A stretch of 64,000 nt of DNA from an uncultured Kiloniellaceae bacterium (GTDB lineage Bacteria; Pseudomonadota; Alphaproteobacteria; Kiloniellales; Kiloniellaceae), in contig CANLSF010000008.1 in the NCBI GenBank assembly GCA_947493695.1, positions 173,670-237,669 on the forward strand, in the 5' to 3' direction. This document shows positions 1 through 9,105 of the stretch, piece after piece (positions within the stretch are counted from its first letter, which is position 1; each line of letters starts with the position of its first letter). A program made the position numbers and the translations under genes. The notes beneath the pieces were generated by a model. That model ran no database searches. It saw only the letters and a program-made list of their open reading frames with translations, and was not told where the DNA came from.

Positions 1-275
1 TCCTCAGCCGCAGTGATATGATCAGCCATCCGCAGGTGGAGGCCAGCGGTATTGTCGTGGAGAGCGATCATCCGCACGCGGGCCGTCTGCGGCAGGCACG
101 GCCAGCGGCACGTTTCTCGGAGACGCCGGTGGAGCTGCGCCACGGCGGCGCCTTGCTCGGGGCTCACAATGAAGAGGTGCTCGGCGAACTTGGACTTGAT
201 GCGAAAGAGATCGAGACATTGCGGGACGAGGGCGTGCTCGGCGCGCCGGTGCAAGCGGCAGAGGCGGCGGAATGA
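1..275 (+). CDS. CoA-transferase family III (CaiB/BaiF), C-terminal end only
   Basis: The gene is cut by the left edge; the first whole codon is at 3. The visible 91 residues read as the end of a class III CoA-transferase: an ARGMVVE-like stretch (ASGIVVE), a G-R-L/V-R element, the PAARFSETP motif and LLGAHNEEVLGELG, which match the usual tail of this family (family knowledge). Such enzymes move CoA between acyl groups in the cytoplasm. Its stop overlaps the start of the next gene in an ATGA, so the two are probably co-translated. Substrate cannot be told from the tail. Confidence 0.8.
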   Translation, partial: LSRSDMISHPQVEASGIVVESDHPHAGRLRQARPAARFSETPVELRHGGALLGAHNEEVLGELGLDAKEIETLRDEGVLGAPVQAAEAAE

Positions 276-994
276 TCGACTTCTATTACTGGCCGACCCC
301 CAACGGCTGGAAGGTCGCCATCCTGCTCGAAGAGCTGGGGATTCCCTATACCACTATTCCAGTGAACATTTCCAAGGGCGATCAGTTCAAACCCGAGTTC
401 CTGGCCATCAGTCCGAACAATCGCATGCCCGCGATCCTCGATCACGATGTCCAGGGTGAAGCGGTTTCGGTCTTCGAATCAGGCGCAATCCTCTATTATC
501 TGGCGGAAAAGACGGGACGCTTCATTCCCGCCGACCCACTGGGCAAAAAGGAGGCTCTGGAATGGCTCTTCTGGCAGACCGGCAACCAGGGCCCTATGGC
601 CGGACAGCTCAGTCATTTCGTGAACTATGCCCCGGGCGACGAGGCCTATTCCAAGACCCGCTATGCCAACGAGTACGACCGTTGTCTGGGTGTGCTCGAA
701 CGCCAACTGGAAGGGCGGGCGTTCATCCTGGGCGAAGACTATTCTATCGCCGACATGATCAACTGGCCCTGGGTCCTGATCGCCAAACCCTTGGGGCGCG
801 ATCTTGCGTCCTTCCCGAACGTGTCCCGCTGGCGCAAGGCCATCAAGGAGCGCCCCGCGGTGCAGCGCGCCGTCGATCTTGGCAAGGAATTCCGCCGCTC
901 TGCCCCGCCCAGCGACGAAGAACGCAAGATCCTCTTCAGCCAGAGCGCCGAGACGGTGAAGGAACAGATCGGTAAGGGTGCCGGAGAGAGCTGA
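272..994 (+). CDS. Glutathione S-transferase family protein, YghU/YfcG-like
   Basis: A 240-residue protein with a thioredoxin-fold N-terminus starting FYYWPTPNGWKV, which is the hallmark of the Nu-class GSTs YfcG and YghU; these act as glutathione-dependent disulfide reductases and have Thr/Asn rather than Tyr/Ser near the active site (family knowledge). The SPNNRMPAI segment (about residues 50-58) holds the cis-Pro loop and FESGAIL (about 70-76) the glutathione gamma-glutamyl site. The C-terminal helical domain includes EDYSIADM (about 156-163). It overlaps the preceding CoA-transferase gene by 4 bases. Exact substrate unknown. Confidence 0.88.
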   Translation: MIDFYYWPTPNGWKVAILLEELGIPYTTIPVNISKGDQFKPEFLAISPNNRMPAILDHDVQGEAVSVFESGAILYYLAEKTGRFIPADPLGKKEALEWLFWQTGNQGPMAGQLSHFVNYAPGDEAYSKTRYANEYDRCLGVLERQLEGRAFILGEDYSIADMINWPWVLIAKPLGRDLASFPNVSRWRKAIKERPAVQRAVDLGKEFRRSAPPSDEERKILFSQSAETVKEQIGKGAGES

Positions 995-1144
995 TTTAGG
1001 CTTTCAGCGAGCGGATGAGGAACAATCCCCTTCCAAGTCACATGGTCGCATCGGCAGGCTGTAAGCTTTTAGAGCTTTTCTATGTGGCTTTATTATTGTG
1101 AACTGGTCGCATTCGCAATTCGTAAAGAAAGCCTCGGTGCGCCT

Positions 1145-2563
1145 ATGCTGACGAGACGAGAATTTGTAGCCGCGGGTGCGTTGGGCGCCGGAGTGGCCGC
1201 CTCCGGCGCCGTGTTGGCGGGAGCTCTGGCGGCGCAGGGTGCAAAGCCCGATGAAGCATCGGCGGATGTGGTGCTCAAACCCAACCGGATCGACCATGCG
1301 ATACATGCGGGCACGACGACCAGGGATATGATGTCGTATGGTGTCGATGGCCCACCGCCGGTGCTCCGCATGAAGCAGGGGGAGGCATTTACCGCCGATC
1401 TCGTAAACGGGCTGGACGAGGCAACCACCATTCACTGGCACGGCCTGCGCATTCCCAACGCCGTCGACGGCGTGCCCTTCCTGACCCAGCCTTATGTCTA
1501 CAAGGACGAGCGCTTCCGCTACGCCTTTACGCCGCCGGATGCCGGGACCTTCTGGTATCACCCGCACTGCAACACGCTGGAACAGATGGGCCGGGGTCTG
1601 ACCGGCCTGCTGATTGTCGAGGAGCCTGAAGATCCCGGCTTCGATCAGGACCTGGCGCTGAACCTGCGGGATTTCCGTCTGGGCGATGACGGTCAGTTCA
1701 TCCGGCAGTTCAAGCCACGTCTCGCCGCCCGGGGCGGTACCCTCGGCACGGTGATGACCACCAACTGGCAGGTCGAGCCGCGTTACGAGGTCCACAGCGG
1801 CGGTCTGCTCCGCCTGCGCCTTGCGGCAACAGACGTGACACGGATCTATCGCGTCAGTGTGGTGGATGAGGATGCGGGTGACAGGACGGAGGCCCGGGTG
1901 ATCGCTCTCGACGCAAATCCCGTTCCCGCGCCCTTTAAGCTGGAGGTTTATCCCATAGGCGCGGGACAGCGCATGGATCTGGCGATCCGGCTTCCGCGCG
2001 AAGAGGGCAAGGTTCTGCGGGTCGAAACCCAGAGCGGCGCAGGGTCAAGAGTTCTCGCGACGCTGATCACGAAGGGGCCCGACCTCAGGCGTTCCTTCGC
2101 GGAACTCAAACCTCTCCCGCCCAATCCGGTGATGGAACCGGACCTGGCCAACGCCACAACGTTGCCCTTCACCTTTTCCTGGTCGGCGGAGAAGTCTGGC
2201 ATGGAGAGTATCTGCGGAACGCTTGGCTATACATTCTGGGCCATCAATCGCGTGCCCTGGCCCGGTGATGTACCCGACCCCGGTGGTCCGCTCGCTGAGC
2301 TAAAGCTAGGCCAGAGCTATATCTTCCGGCTGATCAACGAGACCCCCAACAGCCATCCAATCCACCTGCACGGCATGAGCTTCAAATTGCTGCGTTCGAA
2401 CAAACGTCAGCTCCTGCCCCTGGTGAGCGATACAGCGCTGTTGCTGCCGCAGGAGACAATGGAGGTCGCGCTGGTCGCTGATAACCCCGGCGACTGGGTC
2501 TTCCACTGCCACGTGATCGAACATCAGAAAAGCGGTCTGACCGGCTATGTGAAGGTGGTTTGA
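1145..2563 (+). CDS. Multicopper oxidase, secreted (laccase/CueO-like)
   Basis: A 472-residue multicopper oxidase. The start at 1145 puts a twin-arginine-like TRREF motif (residues 3-7) ahead of an Ala/Gly-rich signal, so export by Tat is likely; an upstream ATG at 1082 would bury it. All four copper motifs are visible: HWHG (97-100), FWYHPH (136-141), HPIHLHG (404-410) and HCHVIEH (454-460). At the type 1 copper axial position (Cys455 + 10) there is Leu465, where CueO has Met. A non-ligand axial residue is typical of high-potential laccases (family knowledge). Copper detoxification or phenol oxidation are both possible. A strong terminator follows. Confidence 0.9.
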   Translation: MLTRREFVAAGALGAGVAASGAVLAGALAAQGAKPDEASADVVLKPNRIDHAIHAGTTTRDMMSYGVDGPPPVLRMKQGEAFTADLVNGLDEATTIHWHGLRIPNAVDGVPFLTQPYVYKDERFRYAFTPPDAGTFWYHPHCNTLEQMGRGLTGLLIVEEPEDPGFDQDLALNLRDFRLGDDGQFIRQFKPRLAARGGTLGTVMTTNWQVEPRYEVHSGGLLRLRLAATDVTRIYRVSVVDEDAGDRTEARVIALDANPVPAPFKLEVYPIGAGQRMDLAIRLPREEGKVLRVETQSGAGSRVLATLITKGPDLRRSFAELKPLPPNPVMEPDLANATTLPFTFSWSAEKSGMESICGTLGYTFWAINRVPWPGDVPDPGGPLAELKLGQSYIFRLINETPNSHPIHLHGMSFKLLRSNKRQLLPLVSDTALLLPQETMEVALVADNPGDWVFHCHVIEHQKSGLTGYVKVV

Positions 2564-2570
2564 GCGCAAA

Positions 2571-2598
2571 AAAAGCGGCCGCCGAAGCAGCCGCTTTT
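2571..2598. terminator. Bidirectional intrinsic terminator
   Basis: AAAAGCGGC (2571-2579) and GCCGCTTTT (2590-2598) form a 9-bp perfect stem with a 10-base loop. The A-run and T-run on the two sides let it work for the oxidase on + and for the RidA gene on -, which converge here. Confidence 0.85.
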
Positions 2599-2622
2599 CT
2601 GAATTGCGAAAAGGCGCGCTCG

Positions 2623-2970
2623 TCAGTCTTTCGCCGCGACCACAATGATTTCGACTTTGAAATCCGGGGTGGCCAGGCGGGATTCGCCGGCGGCGCGGGC
2701 CGGTGGGTTGGCGGGGTCGACCCAGGCGTCCCAGACGGCATTCATCTCGGCAAAGTCGTCCATGGATTCCAGCCAGATGGTGGCCTGAAGAATTTTGGAT
2801 TTGTCGGAACCGGCTTCACCCAGCAGGCGGTCGATACTTGCCAGGATTGCTGTGGTCTGTGCGGTCACGCTCTGCCCCGGCGCGCCGACCTGACCGGCGA
2901 GGTAGACCGTGTTGCCGTGGATGACGGCCTGGCTCATGCGGGGGCCGGATTCGAGTCTGCGAATGCTCAT
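2623..2970 (-). CDS. RidA family enamine/imine deaminase
   Basis: A 115-residue single-domain RidA (YjgF/YER057c/UK114) protein. It has the N-terminal pattern of VIHGNTVYLAGQVG, QT(T)AILASIDRLL and a C-terminal VEIIVVAAKD. The usual catalytic Arg of the deaminating subgroup would lie near residue 100; here the region reads ESRLATPDFKVEI, which keeps an Arg (family knowledge, position inferred). RidA proteins hydrolyse reactive 2-aminoacrylate or imine intermediates. The neighbouring DadA-like amine oxidase (same strand, 38 bases upstream) makes imines, so the pair fits together. Confidence 0.88.
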   Translation of the reverse strand: MSIRRLESGPRMSQAVIHGNTVYLAGQVGAPGQSVTAQTTAILASIDRLLGEAGSDKSKILQATIWLESMDDFAEMNAVWDAWVDPANPPARAAGESRLATPDFKVEIIVVAAKD

Positions 2971-3008
2971 GGATCTGTTCCTTTCAGTTGAGGCTTGTCT
3001 TTGTGTTG

Positions 3009-4127
3009 TTAGTTTCGGAGGCGGGCAGGTGACAGCGCCGCGATAGTTTCATCTGAAACAATATCCGATGTCGGTTGCTTCATGATCAGGGCGGCAGCCA
3101 CTTTCGCCATGGCCGGAGAGGTCTGGATGCCGTAGCCGCCTTGGCCCGCGAGCCAGAAAAAGTTCTCTGCCGCAGGGTCGTAACCCACCACCGGCGTGCG
3201 GTCAGCGGTAAAGGTTCGCAGGCCTGCCCAGCTGCGCAGGACCCGCGTGACCTCGACGTTGGTGGCGGTCTCAAAGCGATGCACGCCTTCGGCCAGAACC
3301 ATGTCGTCCGGATAGACATCGTGAGGCTCGACAGGATCCTCATCCGCGGGGGATACGAAGAGGTGGCCTGCGTCCGGTTTCATGTACCAGCGTTCCTCGA
3401 CATCGCTGACCAGCGGCCAGGCCATCACGTCGTGACCTTCAGGTGCCGGAACGACGGCGATCGATCGACGCATGGGTGTGAGCCCGACCGGCGCAAGACC
3501 GGCGAGCTCGGCGACCTTATCCGCCCAGGCCCCAGCGGCGTTTACTAGTGTTTGGGCCTGGAAATGGCCGGTTTCGGTCTCGATCTCCCAAAGGCCGTCT
3601 TTGCGTGTCAGCCCGATAACCCGGGCTTTAGTGCGAAGCTCGCCTCCTGCTCGCTTCAATTTGCGCAGCCAGCCCTGATGAAGACTGTTGACGTCGATAT
3701 CCCGGGCATCGGCTTCGTAGGCAGCTGCAGCGATTGCCCCGGGCTTTAGAACCGGTACCTTGGAAATTGCATCTTCCGGAGTGATCGGATCGAGGTCCTG
3801 AGATTCCTTGAGCAACGCGTCAAAATGCTCCTGGCCGGTTTTATCTGCAAGCGCCAGGTGTCCGCGCGGACTCAGGAGTGTATGGTCTGAAATCTCCGCA
3901 GGCGGCGATACGAGATAACGTTCGCTCGCACGTGTTAGGGCACGGATCGGAGCGTTACCGTAGTTCAGGATAAAGACCGCGGCCGAACGTCCGGTCGAAT
4001 GATGGCCCGGATGATCTTCCGCTTCCAGCAGCAGACAGCGATGCCCACCGGACAGCATTGCGCCGACTCCGGCACCGGCGATACCGCCGCCGATAATCGC
4101 GACGTCAAAGGCTGCGTCCTGCGTCAT
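3009..4127 (-). CDS. FAD-dependent amino acid/amine oxidase (DadA/glycine oxidase-like)
   Basis: A 372-residue DAO-family flavoenzyme. The ADP-binding Rossmann motif VAIIGGGIAGAGVG sits at residues 9-22 and a second FAD element, AGLRTFTADRTPVVGYDP, near the C-terminus. ATG at 4127 is preferred over the upstream in-frame TTG because it places the FAD motif at the usual distance from the N-terminus. The reaction is expected to be oxidative deamination of a D-amino acid, glycine or an N-alkyl amine (family knowledge; substrate not visible). A RidA gene lies directly downstream on the same strand and could clear the imine product. Confidence 0.85.
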   Translation of the reverse strand: MTQDAAFDVAIIGGGIAGAGVGAMLSGGHRCLLLEAEDHPGHHSTGRSAAVFILNYGNAPIRALTRASERYLVSPPAEISDHTLLSPRGHLALADKTGQEHFDALLKESQDLDPITPEDAISKVPVLKPGAIAAAAYEADARDIDVNSLHQGWLRKLKRAGGELRTKARVIGLTRKDGLWEIETETGHFQAQTLVNAAGAWADKVAELAGLAPVGLTPMRRSIAVVPAPEGHDVMAWPLVSDVEERWYMKPDAGHLFVSPADEDPVEPHDVYPDDMVLAEGVHRFETATNVEVTRVLRSWAGLRTFTADRTPVVGYDPAAENFFWLAGQGGYGIQTSPAMAKVAAALIMKQPTSDIVSDETIAALSPARLRN

Positions 4128-4358
4128 GAAGGGAATCCGTTCTTGTTCTCGTCTGTGGCCGGAACCGGCCTGAATGAGCCTGCTCTGAAACCCGTTGAGC
4201 AAGATCCGATGTGAAACTAATTCAGCGCTGGAGACAAGCCCTTTACACTTGAATTTTTATTCCTACCGCCTTGGAGATTTCGGCACATCGCAGTTTCCCC
4301 TCGGTCGGAGAAGCGGTTATTGCTGACCCTTAGCGGTTAAGCTGTTATATCGCTGATA

Positions 4359-5840
4359 ATGCAAGCAGAACCCACCGGAGCTCCGACACCGCCCGCGCAA
4401 ACAGAAAACAACCAGGTTGTGGCTGTATGCCTGCTGGCGGTTTGTGGCGGGGTGCTTGCAAAGCTCTACCTGGATCTTCACGTAGCAGGTTCCATTGCCT
4501 CGATGGCTCTGGTTGCGTTTGCAGTGCTGGGCCGGCCTTTCTTCCACTTTCGTGAGTTCTTTCTGCTCTCGCTCGCCGTCGCGCTGACAGTGCTGGCGAT
4601 TGCCACCCGCTCCGACGTTGTGCCCATGGTTGCGAGGGCGCTGGACCGGGCAGCCTTTCTGGCAGCCTTTATGATCCTACTGGCATTACTTAGAGATGGC
4701 GCTGTGACTTCGCCTTCAGTGCTTGCCGTCGGCCGTTACCTCACCCGGCAGCCTCCCGGACGGCGCTACATCGCACTGCAAACCGGCGGGCACCTGCTGG
4801 GCGTTATTCTGAACTTCGGTTGCCTCAGTCTTCTCGGTCCTTTGATCCAGCGCGGCGTCCGTTCCAGCAACGAGGATGAAGGTCGTGATGGCTCGGATCA
4901 GGCCATGAACGCTGAAGTCTCGGCGATCCGGGAACAGCGTCAGATCACGGCCCTCAGCAGGGGCTTTTCCTGGATCGTTGCCTGGTCCCCGACGACCATC
5001 TCTCAGGCCTTTGTGCCTTTGGTTTTGACCGGCGTTCAGCCGCTTCGCATGGCGCTGATGGGGGCGGCGATAACGTTGATTTTCTTCCTGGCAGGCTGGT
5101 TGGAGGATCGTATCCGAGGCCGGCGCATCCGGGCCCGCCTTTCGGAACTGGGGCAACTGCCCGCCGCGAATCCGCTTCCTCTTCCACGTGGTGGATTTTT
5201 ACGCTTCGGATTTGTCTGTGCCGTGCTGGCAGCTTTGAGCACCGTGATTGTTCTCTGGAGCGGCAGCGCGATTGTTCCGGCGCTCATGCTCACGGCACCC
5301 ATTGTCACGGCGGTCTGGATCTGGTTGCAAAACAGAGAGCTCAGCAATGGCTGGCAGGCGACCCTGGCCCGAGGCAAGGAGATCGTGACCCAGTCGATTC
5401 CCAGGAGCTCTCCGGAGGCTCTTACCCTCTCCGTTGCCGGGTATTCGGGTATTATGGCGGCGGGATTGACGGACGCGGACGCCTTGGCGGATCTGATCGG
5501 GCTGGACGCTATTTCGCCTCTGGTCGTTTATCTGGCGGTCGCAGCAATTGTTCCCCTGGCATCCAACCTTGCGATTCCCGCGATGCTTGCGGTCACTTTC
5601 CTCGGAAGCCTCTTCTCGGCCTTGCCGCAGCTTGGTCTGGATCCGACCATTCTGGGCTTTGCCCTGATTATCGGATGGGGTTTGAATCTGGTTGGCTCAC
5701 CCTTTAGTGCGACGTCTCTGGTTCTTGCCCGTGTAACGGGAATCCCGGGAGTGACACTGTCGTGGCGATGGAACGGGCTCTACAGCTTGATTTCCTACGC
5801 AATTGCCGCCGCTTTTATAGCGATTGTGACCTCTCTGTAG
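4359..5840 (+). CDS. Multi-pass membrane protein of unknown function
   Basis: A 493-residue very hydrophobic protein with about ten to twelve predicted membrane segments by eye. A charged cytoplasmic-type linker (around residues 165-195, rich in E, D and R) lies between the halves. A segment near residue 445, GWGLNLVGSPFSATS, resembles the G-N-x-x-G re-entrant hairpins of ion-transporter-superfamily carriers (ArsB, DASS), but I do not recognise the family. The gene stands alone between a DadA-like gene and TRAP system 1. A transport role is an inference from topology only. Confidence 0.6.
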   Translation: MQAEPTGAPTPPAQTENNQVVAVCLLAVCGGVLAKLYLDLHVAGSIASMALVAFAVLGRPFFHFREFFLLSLAVALTVLAIATRSDVVPMVARALDRAAFLAAFMILLALLRDGAVTSPSVLAVGRYLTRQPPGRRYIALQTGGHLLGVILNFGCLSLLGPLIQRGVRSSNEDEGRDGSDQAMNAEVSAIREQRQITALSRGFSWIVAWSPTTISQAFVPLVLTGVQPLRMALMGAAITLIFFLAGWLEDRIRGRRIRARLSELGQLPAANPLPLPRGGFLRFGFVCAVLAALSTVIVLWSGSAIVPALMLTAPIVTAVWIWLQNRELSNGWQATLARGKEIVTQSIPRSSPEALTLSVAGYSGIMAAGLTDADALADLIGLDAISPLVVYLAVAAIVPLASNLAIPAMLAVTFLGSLFSALPQLGLDPTILGFALIIGWGLNLVGSPFSATSLVLARVTGIPGVTLSWRWNGLYSLISYAIAAAFIAIVTSL

Positions 5841-6018
5841 CGGCACATCTGCAATGAGATGTTGTGTTTTCGGTTTTTCCTGAAAAAATGCCGCCAAACG
5901 ACAGTTAGGGCGGTTAACAGCCTCACGCAGTCGTCATCGATCTGCAGTTGCAGATTGCCAACAATTAATCTGCGGTATGGCTATGCCGCTGGACGCAGAC
6001 ACAGGGAGATAAAGATCT

Positions 6019-7032
6019 ATGATCCGTTTTTCATGGAAAACTGCCGCTTTGGCGGGTCTTGCCATCACTTTTGCAGGCGCAGAAGTCATGGCGGCAACGA
6101 CTTGGAACGCATCGCTTTGGGGCAAACGCCGCGCCTTTACCGAGCATATGGAAAAGCTTTCGGAACTGGTTGCTGAGAAATCCAATGGTGAGTTCCAGAT
6201 CAAGTTGCATTACGGCGGCGCGCTGTCGAAAAACCGGGAAAACCTTGATGGTATCTCGATCGGCGCTTTTGAGATGGCCCAGTTCTGTGCCGGTTATCAC
6301 CGCGACAAGAACCCGACCATCACCGTTCTTGAGCTGCCATTCCTGGGTGTGACCACTCTGGAGCAGGAAATCAAACTCTCCAACGCAGTTTACAGCCATC
6401 CGGCAACACAGAAAGATCTGGCCCGCTGGAACGCCAAGATCCTGATGCCTTCGCCGATGCCGCAGTACAATGTTGCGGGTACGGGTACGCCACCAACAAG
6501 CCTTTCGGACTTCGACGGCATGCGCATTCGCGCAACCGGCGGAATCGGTCAGGCCTTCAAGAAGGTCGGCGCGGTTCCGACCTCGGTTACGTCTTCCGAG
6601 GCATACAACGCTCTGGAATCCGGTGTCGTCGACTCTGTTGCTTTCGCGCCGCACGCGCATCTGGCCTTCCGGACCGTCGATATCGCCAAGTGGTGGACGA
6701 CCAACCTGAATCCAGGCACTGTCAACTGCCCGATCGTGGCCAATATCGATTCTTTCGAGGCGCTTTCGGATGGGGATAAAGAAATCCTGATGAGCTCGAT
6801 CCCCGAGGCTCTTGACCACTACCTGGTCAAATACGGCGAAGTCTATGAAAAGTGGGGCCCCGTTCTCGAGACCAACGGCATCCAGAAGGTCGAATTCCCG
6901 GCAGCCGAGATCGATGCATTCCGTAAGGCAGCGGCAGCTCCCGGACGCGATGCCTGGATCAAGGACATGGAAGCCAAAGGCGTTCCAGGTCAGGAACTCT
7001 ATGATCTGGTTATTAAAACGCTGAACGAATAG
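6019..7032 (+). CDS. TRAP transporter solute-binding protein, system 1 (DctP family)
   Basis: A 337-residue periplasmic protein with a cleavable signal peptide (hydrophobic stretch to about AEVMA at residue 25). DctP-family landmarks are present: FKIKLHYGG-like strand, MRIRATGGIGQAF (the Arg that normally pairs with a substrate carboxylate, about residue 175), and ALESGVVDSVAF. It delivers an organic acid or amino-acid-like ligand to the membrane units encoded next. A GC-rich hairpin separates it from dctQ, probably giving higher expression of the binding protein. The ligand is unknown; arginine or an arginine product is conceivable given the downstream arginase genes. Confidence 0.9.
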   Translation: MIRFSWKTAALAGLAITFAGAEVMAATTWNASLWGKRRAFTEHMEKLSELVAEKSNGEFQIKLHYGGALSKNRENLDGISIGAFEMAQFCAGYHRDKNPTITVLELPFLGVTTLEQEIKLSNAVYSHPATQKDLARWNAKILMPSPMPQYNVAGTGTPPTSLSDFDGMRIRATGGIGQAFKKVGAVPTSVTSSEAYNALESGVVDSVAFAPHAHLAFRTVDIAKWWTTNLNPGTVNCPIVANIDSFEALSDGDKEILMSSIPEALDHYLVKYGEVYEKWGPVLETNGIQKVEFPAAEIDAFRKAAAAPGRDAWIKDMEAKGVPGQELYDLVIKTLNE

Positions 7033-7058
7033 TTTGCTGTAGGCGAACACATCTCTTC

Positions 7059-7080
7059 GGCCCCTGCTGACGCGGGGGCC
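7059..7080 (+). terminator. Intercistronic hairpin in TRAP operon 1
   Basis: GGCCCC (7059-7064) pairs with GGGGCC (7075-7080) around a 10-base loop, followed by a short T-rich tail. It lies between the binding-protein and small permease genes. Such hairpins usually protect upstream mRNA or partly terminate transcription. Confidence 0.5.
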
Positions 7081-7103
7081 GTTGCGTTTTCCGGGGACTC
7101 ATC

Positions 7104-7757
7104 ATGGCCAGCACCTCCGTAAGGACGGACGATTCGCTACTCTCAAAAGCGGATCGGCAAATTTTCCGTATCGAATCCACGCTCAATCTGATGGCCGGAC
7201 TGGTCGTCTTTACCCTCATGTTGTTGGCAGTCGCACAGATCATCGGGCGCAAGGTCTTCAACCTGCCGATTCCCGGTTTTATCGACTGGGTCGAGCAGTT
7301 CATGGTCGTCTTTGCGTTCCTCGGCGTGGCCTATTGTCAGCGTCTGGGCGGACATATCCGCATGGATATTCTGATCGGCAGGATCCGCGGACGCCCGCTC
7401 TGGCTGGCCGAGGTTGTGGGTGTGCTTCTGATGATGGTTGCAGTCGCAGCCCTGGTATACGGCTCGTTCCTGCATTTCGAACGGGCGCTGAATATCGGGG
7501 ATTCGACGATCGATATTGCCCTGCCCACCTGGCCTGCGAAGCTGATGGTGCCGATCGCTCTGGGACTGCTCTGGCTACGTTTGCTGGTACAGCTCATCGG
7601 CTATGTACGGGCCTTTGTGAATGACGACGAAGTTCCCATTGCCGTACCTATGATCGAGGATGCGGCGGCTATTGCAAAGCGCGAGGCCGAAGAGGCCATG
7701 GGTCTCAGCCTGGATGAAGTGATAAAACTTGATAAAGATGAGGGGACACGGTCATGA
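7104..7757 (+). CDS. TRAP transporter small permease subunit, system 1 (DctQ family)
   Basis: A 217-residue protein with four membrane segments and the DctQ signature region IPGFIDWVEQFMVVFAFLG, followed by QRLGGHIRMDIL (about residues 88-99). DctQ pairs with DctM in the inner membrane of a sodium-driven TRAP importer. The C-terminal 40 residues are a charged tail rich in E, A and K. Its stop overlaps the dctM start by 4 bases (ATGA), showing translational coupling. Confidence 0.9.
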   Translation: MASTSVRTDDSLLSKADRQIFRIESTLNLMAGLVVFTLMLLAVAQIIGRKVFNLPIPGFIDWVEQFMVVFAFLGVAYCQRLGGHIRMDILIGRIRGRPLWLAEVVGVLLMMVAVAALVYGSFLHFERALNIGDSTIDIALPTWPAKLMVPIALGLLWLRLLVQLIGYVRAFVNDDEVPIAVPMIEDAAAIAKREAEEAMGLSLDEVIKLDKDEGTRS

Positions 7758-9082
7758 CCCCATTTGAAATTGGCCTGCTCTTCTCGGTTCTTCTGGTCGT
7801 TCTGGTTCTGATTGGTGTGCGGGTCGCGTTTGCGGCTGCCTTGATTGGCTTGTTTGGTCTGATCACGTTGCAGGCCCAACGTCTGGGCTTTGACAAGGGC
7901 CTGCTGGTCGCCATGAAGTTGGCGGGAACGGTGCCGCATTCGAAATCCACGACCTATGCACTTTCGTTAATTCCGACCTTTATTCTGATTGGCTACCTGG
8001 CCTACTACGCCGGACTGACGAAGAGCCTGTTTGAGGCCGCCAAGCGCTGGGTCGGCTGGCTGCCGGGCGGCCTGGGCGTTGCCACGGTGTTTGCGACCGC
8101 CGGGTTTGCCGCCGTTTCCGGTGCGTCTGTCGCGACCTCGGCTGTCTTTGCGCGGATCGCGATCCCTGAGATGCTGAAGGTCGGCTACGACAAAGCCTTT
8201 GCGGCTGGCGTGGTGGCGGCAGGCGGCACACTGGCGTCGCTCATTCCGCCTTCGGCGATTCTGGTGATTTACGCAATCATTGTGGAGCAGTCGGTCGGAC
8301 AGCTTCTGTTGGCCGGTTTTCTTCCCGGCCTTGTTTCCGCGCTGATCTATGCGGGAATCGTGATCGGTCTCGCCAAGTGGCGGAAGAACCTCGGACCGCC
8401 TGTGGGCGGCTTTACCTGGCGCCAGCGCTTTGAGAGTCTGCCTGGGGCCATGCCGATTTTCGCCGTGGTCGCGATTATCATCTACTGCATCTATTTCGGG
8501 TGGGGTACGCCGACTGAAGCCGGTGCGCTTGGTGCCTTCGTGGTTCTGGTCATGGCTGTCTGGAAGGGCATGCGCTGGAAAGAGCTTAAGAGCGCTCTGA
8601 TGGAGAGCGCCAAGCTGACCGTGATGATCTTCACCATTATCTGGGGTGTTCTGCTCTACGTGCGTTTTCTGGGCTATGCCGGCTTGCCGGAAACCTTCGC
8701 CGAATGGATTGCCGGACTGGATCAACCCCGAATCGTGACCCTGCTCATGATCCTGGCAGCCTATGCGATTCTGGGCATGTTCATGGATGCCATCGGCATG
8801 CTGCTGCTCACCCTGCCGGTGGTTTATCCCGCGGTTATTGCTTTGGGGTATGACCCGATCTGGTTCGGTATCATCGTGGTGAAGATGGCGGAACTCTGCC
8901 TGATCACGCCGCCCATCGGGCTCAACTGCTTCGTTGTGGCGGGGGTCAGACCGGATATATCGGTTCAGGACGTCTTCCGTGGGGCGTCGCCGTTCTTTGT
9001 GGCCGATGTTCTGACCGTCGCCGTGCTGATCGCTTTCCCTGAGATCGTACTGTGGTTGCCAAAGACGATTGCGGGCGGCTGA
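7754..9082 (+). CDS. TRAP transporter large permease subunit, system 1 (DctM family)
   Basis: A 442-residue DctM protein with about twelve membrane segments. The family signatures ATAGFAAVSGASVATSAVFA (about residues 114-133) and SLIPPSAILVIYA are clear, as is the C-terminal ITPPIGLNCFVVAGV motif. It forms the ion-coupled channel subunit with DctQ. It is the last gene of TRAP operon 1 and converges on the Lrp-type regulator with 23 bases between stops. Confidence 0.92.
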   Translation: MTPFEIGLLFSVLLVVLVLIGVRVAFAAALIGLFGLITLQAQRLGFDKGLLVAMKLAGTVPHSKSTTYALSLIPTFILIGYLAYYAGLTKSLFEAAKRWVGWLPGGLGVATVFATAGFAAVSGASVATSAVFARIAIPEMLKVGYDKAFAAGVVAAGGTLASLIPPSAILVIYAIIVEQSVGQLLLAGFLPGLVSALIYAGIVIGLAKWRKNLGPPVGGFTWRQRFESLPGAMPIFAVVAIIIYCIYFGWGTPTEAGALGAFVVLVMAVWKGMRWKELKSALMESAKLTVMIFTIIWGVLLYVRFLGYAGLPETFAEWIAGLDQPRIVTLLMILAAYAILGMFMDAIGMLLLTLPVVYPAVIALGYDPIWFGIIVVKMAELCLITPPIGLNCFVVAGVRPDISVQDVFRGASPFFVADVLTVAVLIAFPEIVLWLPKTIAGG

Positions 9083-9105
9083 CGACTGGCAGCGGCTTTA
9101 CTGCA

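Noticed and set aside
4128..4202. Longer DadA-like protein starting at TTG
   Set aside because: The extra 25 residues come before the FAD motif with no family likeness; the ATG at 4127 gives the standard start.
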